Of a stretch of 16,480 nt of DNA, positions 13,585 through 16,480 are shown piece by piece. The notes under the pieces are model-generated. The model had not been told where the DNA came from. It saw only the letters and a program-made list of their open reading frames with translations, and ran no database searches. Where the stretch lies: the NCBI GenBank assembly GCA_012839665.1, contig DUMX01000259.1, forward strand, positions 1 through 16,480. The letters are read 5' to 3'. The position numbers and the translations under genes are program-made. Every line of letters starts with the position of its first letter. Within the stretch, counting starts at the first letter, position 1. Origin of the DNA: Gelria sp. (GTDB taxonomy: Bacteria; Bacillota; Syntrophomonadia; Syntrophomonadales; Syntrophomonadaceae).

Positions 13585-15768
13585 TTACGGTCGAGTATTG
13601 ACCGCCAGGGTGTGTACCAGGGCCGCAGCGGCCTCGCCCCGGCTGACTATATGGGCGGGATCGTAGTTCTTGCCATCAGCTTTTATAATACCGAGTCCCC
13701 AGGTAAGCGCTGCTATAGCTTTGGATGATGGAGATAATGAGACTGCATCCTGATAAGGTATCTGGTATATACCTTCTAATTGGGTAAGATATTCTATTTC
13801 CAGGAAACGGAGCATCAGCAGAGATAAGCTTTCCCGATTTACCTCACCATTTAAATCAGGGCTTTCTTTAATCCAACCTAATCTCTGACAATGTTTGATT
13901 AATTCCTGATCATCAATGCTGCTGGTATAATGGATACCCTCTTTAGCAGTCAGCATCGCCTTTAGTAGCGAACGTAAGGTTATATTCTCATCAGGATGAA
14001 AACTATTACCATACTCACCGAATATACCAGCTTGCCCCAACAGGGCTATTTCTTTCTCGGCAAAATGACCCTGAATATCGTCAAAAATATAAGGCTGGGG
14101 TTTGTGGGATACCGATTGGCCATCCCGGTAAAGAGCCTGGCCGGTTTTAGCATCTATCATGGACACTTCGTCTTTAGATTCCGGATAATAAACTAATTTA
14201 ACCTGGGGCTGTTCCCCGGGTTTTTGAACGAAGGTGTACATTAGTTTTAAGGGCACGATATTAAGAAAAACTTCATTGGCCTTATCCGTTCCCAAAACCC
14301 CGGTTGTAGACGGAAAATTAGCCTGACTCCAGTTTAGACTATAGCTGGATACTTGTTTGCGCTTAGCATCTACCGTAACTCTAATGCCATCGTCTGGACA
14401 TAATGCACCATTGACCAGGCGCAGGTAATTAAAAGACCAGTTATCAGTATTGTTTTCAAGGTAATTATCCTGTAAACCACTATCATAAAGGGTGGTTTCA
14501 TTCCAGCGTTGGGGTTGGATTCCTTTTATAAAACTCTCTACTATTTGTTGGGCTTCCTCTTTTTTAATAGCCGGTGTTGTGCTTTCTGCCGGCGGCAGAT
14601 TCAGGTGAAAACTTAATAGTTCACCATTAGCGGCATTAACTTGAGCCCACAGATGACCGTAGGATGTTTTTGAATTTAATTGCCAGCTCAGACTCCAGGT
14701 CCTTAATGCCGGATCGTTCCACTGCTTTTCCAGACCGGCCGATCTTAACTCCATATTATCTGGTATGTCTACCCATTTTTTTACCGCCTCTACCGCCTGG
14801 CTTTGGGTAATTAGCGAAGCTGATTTTTCAACTTCACGCTGTTCTTCGGGACTGAGACTTAAGGCATCATCTCGTCCTGCCGATAACTTTATCTGTTTAT
14901 TAGTCGATTCTCCCATGCCAGAAGCTCCACCAAAGTAATGTTCTGCAACTACCGGTTCACCGGTAAAGGCGTCAATCATAGCATTTGATTGATGTTTAAT
15001 TGCATAGATGAGACGAGGGGCAGGGGGTTTTTGCTCGCTTTTTAGTGGCTGTACAGCGGAAGGGAAAATATATTGCAGTTTCAGCATTTCTTCATTACGA
15101 AAGATTTCGCCCGCTTGTTTCTGGGAAATAATGCCGGTAGGTCCGGGAAGTTTTTTATTAGTCCAGCACAGATTAAAGTGTAGGACCTCTCCGCTATGCC
15201 TGTCTATTTCCATGTTAGCCTGGTCAACCCCTACCGGGATTTTATGATAGGTTCTTTTCCAGCTAACATAGTAATTGGAGCCATAATTGTTGAGCGGGAT
15301 TAGAGAAGACTCCTGGTCCATAACTAAATCAGCGGACTTACTAGGAAGCATTTGGTTAAGGAGTTTCTGCCCAATTTGACGAGCCTCACTAATCGATATG
15401 GATGGAATTTTACTACCGGTGGCACCCGGTCCCTGCCAGCGGTGCATATCCATTATCTCACCACTGTTGGCATCTACTTCGGCCATAAAATTACCTTCGT
15501 TCCCGTTGCCAGCTGTCCAGCTTAAACGCCATACTTTTCGGTCGTTAGAGCTATCAAAAGCCGAACTAAATTCCTGCAGTTCAGCAGGAATATCGAAATT
15601 CTGTTTTACAATTTGAATCGCCTTATCCAAGGAAATACTCCCGGGTGAATTTACCTGCCCGCTGTTACTATTAGCTGGCACCGCCCCCAACGTAGTAACT
15701 GGTAAGAGAATTGCCAACAACAAAGCAGTTCCCAGCCTGGCAAGTTTCCTCATTTTATTCTTTATCAT
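13585..15768 (-). CDS. Exported YcdB/YcdC-repeat protein with C-terminal S-layer homology domains
   Basis: A 727-residue surface protein. A signal peptide occupies residues 1-31 (KNKMRKLAR followed by hydrophobic TALLLAILLPVTTLG). Two related units at ~45-280 and ~318-540 each begin with a PepSY-like stretch (KAIQIVKQNFDIP; QAVEAVKKWVDIP) and repeat the W-x-LSW and A-x-V-x-A-x-SGE patterns of YcdB/YcdC (DUF4901) proteins. Residues ~559-727 hold about three SLH domains (GHFAEKEIALLGQAGI; WGLGIIKADG), which anchor proteins to secondary cell-wall polymer. The ATG at 15768 is preferred because the signal peptide follows it and GGGAG/AGAGG lie upstream. The ATG at 15825 adds 19 polar residues and has no ribosome binding site. 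The function is unknown; PepSY-type units often inhibit or chaperone extracellular peptidases. It is divergent from xdhC. Confidence 0.85.
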   Translation of the reverse strand: MIKNKMRKLARLGTALLLAILLPVTTLGAVPANSNSGQVNSPGSISLDKAIQIVKQNFDIPAELQEFSSAFDSSNDRKVWRLSWTAGNGNEGNFMAEVDANSGEIMDMHRWQGPGATGSKIPSISISEARQIGQKLLNQMLPSKSADLVMDQESSLIPLNNYGSNYYVSWKRTYHKIPVGVDQANMEIDRHSGEVLHFNLCWTNKKLPGPTGIISQKQAGEIFRNEEMLKLQYIFPSAVQPLKSEQKPPAPRLIYAIKHQSNAMIDAFTGEPVVAEHYFGGASGMGESTNKQIKLSAGRDDALSLSPEEQREVEKSASLITQSQAVEAVKKWVDIPDNMELRSAGLEKQWNDPALRTWSLSWQLNSKTSYGHLWAQVNAANGELLSFHLNLPPAESTTPAIKKEEAQQIVESFIKGIQPQRWNETTLYDSGLQDNYLENNTDNWSFNYLRLVNGALCPDDGIRVTVDAKRKQVSSYSLNWSQANFPSTTGVLGTDKANEVFLNIVPLKLMYTFVQKPGEQPQVKLVYYPESKDEVSMIDAKTGQALYRDGQSVSHKPQPYIFDDIQGHFAEKEIALLGQAGIFGEYGNSFHPDENITLRSLLKAMLTAKEGIHYTSSIDDQELIKHCQRLGWIKESPDLNGEVNRESLSLLMLRFLEIEYLTQLEGIYQIPYQDAVSLSPSSKAIAALTWGLGIIKADGKNYDPAHIVSRGEAAAALVHTLAVNTRP

Positions 15769-15843
15769 GTCCTCTTTCTTCTCCCTTCTTTTTAACAACC
15801 GATTGTAACAACCTGGTATTATCATCCATTGGATGATTTATCT

Positions 15844-15872
15844 TAATATACGTTTAACTGTTTTTCAAACTT
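15844..15872 (-). promoter_or_regulatory. Candidate promoter for the YcdB/YcdC-SLH gene
   Basis: On the minus strand TTGAAA is followed after 17 bases by TAAGAT, giving -35 and -10 matches of about 5 and 4 of 6, some 75 bases before the chosen ATG. It is moderate evidence from motifs only. Confidence 0.35.
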
Positions 15873-15940
15873 TCACTCCTAAGTATCGGCGATATTAATT
15901 ATTCCCCTGAGGTTACACTACATCTTCAACTTAATTTATA

Positions 15941-15949
15941 TGCTATTAT
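15941..15949 (+). promoter_or_regulatory. Extended -10 candidate for the xdhC-family gene
   Basis: TGC followed by TATTAT (15944-15949) is an extended -10 element, one mismatch from TATAAT, 47 bases before the TTG start. The -35 region (CATCTT) is poor, which extended -10 promoters tolerate. Confidence 0.35.
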
Positions 15950-15996
15950 AAATAACAAAACTAAAATAAATTACTAGACTTACTGAGGTGATTTAA

Positions 15997-16480
15997 TTGG
16001 AGCCCAATCTTATGCGTATTATAGCTGATAAACTGGAAGGAGGGGAGGAAGTAGCTCTGGTTACGGTTTTATCTTCCAATCTAATGCAATCTGGTCAGCC
16101 TGGTGACGTAATGGTAGTTGACCAATTTGGGCAGGTGGTTGGGGGCGATATCGGTGACAGTACCCTGCAGGAAAAGGCCAGAAGAGAAGCAGAAAGGTCA
16201 ATAAGCAAAGGCTTATCCCGTAAAATAATGCTTAGTAATGATGATATGCTGATAGAAATATTTATCAAGGTATTCTGCCGGAAAGATAAACTAATCCTGG
16301 TTGGATCAGGCAATCTGGTCCAGGATATTTACCAAATAGCAGCTGTTATGGGCTACGATATCAGCATCATCGATAATAGGCCGGAAACACTTACCCGGGA
16401 AAGGTTCCCCCTGGCTAATGAATTGCTGCTGGGTGACATTGTGGAGCTGCTTAAATCTTCTGAAATAGATAGTAACACCA
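15997..16480 (+). CDS. XdhC/CoxI-family protein, N-terminal part (3' end outside window)
   Basis: 161 codons of an XdhC/CoxI-family protein run off the right edge. These proteins bind molybdenum cofactor and help sulfurate and insert it into xanthine dehydrogenase-type molybdenum hydroxylases. Residues ~20-55 (ALVTVLSS, GDVMVVDQFG, VVGGDIGD) match the XdhC N-terminal domain. Residues 99-106 (LILVGSGN) start the Rossmann-like domain, with IIDNRPE (124-130) and RERFPLANE as its characteristic follow-up. The start is TTG at 15997 with GAGGTG six bases upstream; an internal ATG at 16012 lacks a site. The canonical glycine-rich GAGH here reads GSGN. It is the first gene of its unit, divergent from the SLH protein; the partner hydroxylase would be expected downstream, outside the window. 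Confidence 0.85.
   Translation, partial: MEPNLMRIIADKLEGGEEVALVTVLSSNLMQSGQPGDVMVVDQFGQVVGGDIGDSTLQEKARREAERSISKGLSRKIMLSNDDMLIEIFIKVFCRKDKLILVGSGNLVQDIYQIAAVMGYDISIIDNRPETLTRERFPLANELLLGDIVELLKSSEIDSNT

Noticed and set aside
15769..15825. N-terminal extension of the SLH protein from an upstream ATG
   Set aside because: No ribosome binding site precedes it, and it would put 19 polar residues before a normal signal peptide.
1..16480. CRISPR array, tRNA or rRNA genes
   Set aside because: No regularly spaced short repeats, no cloverleaf with a GTTCGA-type T-arm, and no rRNA-like stretch was seen on reading through.

Overview
The window looks like chromosome from a low-to-mid GC Gram-positive anaerobe, probably class Clostridia. 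The signs are strong AGGAGG-type ribosome binding sites, frequent TTG and GTG starts, copper-amine-oxidase-like stalk domains, a YcdB/YcdC protein with S-layer homology repeats, an iron alcohol dehydrogenase and an XdhC protein. The species cannot be named from this sequence.

Layout. The left edge holds the 3' end of an iron-dependent alcohol dehydrogenase (+). A leftward block follows: a membrane-anchored HtrA-like protease without a PDZ domain, a COG2403 (cyclic 2,3-diphosphoglycerate synthetase-like) P-loop protein, and a GNAT acetyltransferase. The last two form an operon with a recognisable promoter and terminator. A metallo-beta-lactamase-fold hydrolase (+) converges on a secreted serine beta-lactamase/DD-peptidase-like protein (-), which lies behind a PurM/PurL-fold protein (-) carrying an unusual four-cysteine cluster.

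The accessory part is 7317-10754: a three-gene leftward restriction-modification module consisting of a Dam/DpnM-family adenine methyltransferase, a PD-(D/E)xK-type endonuclease with a winged-helix C-terminus, and a second amino-methyltransferase. It is more AT-rich than most of its neighbours and lies between two direct copies of a roughly 120-bp sequence. That sequence is the promoter/leader and first nine codons of a HIRAN-domain gene. The right copy continues into the intact HIRAN gene and the left copy stops after 13 codons. This is the arrangement expected from insertion with long target duplication. By my count GATC occurs only 13 times in the window (about 62 expected) and not at all in the first 7.7 kb, which fits GATC as the target of the Dam-family enzyme.

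Right of the module, HIRAN and a YjbQ-family protein form a short operon (+). A 57-codon gene (-) encoding a LIM-like zinc-finger microprotein follows, then an MFS transporter (+), a palindromic intergenic repeat, a large exported YcdB/YcdC-SLH protein (-), and the 5' part of an xdhC-family gene (+) that runs off the right edge.

The most rewarding part is the R-M/HIRAN locus. The rest is mostly ordinary chromosomal content. No tRNA, rRNA, CRISPR array, intact transposase or integrase was recognised.
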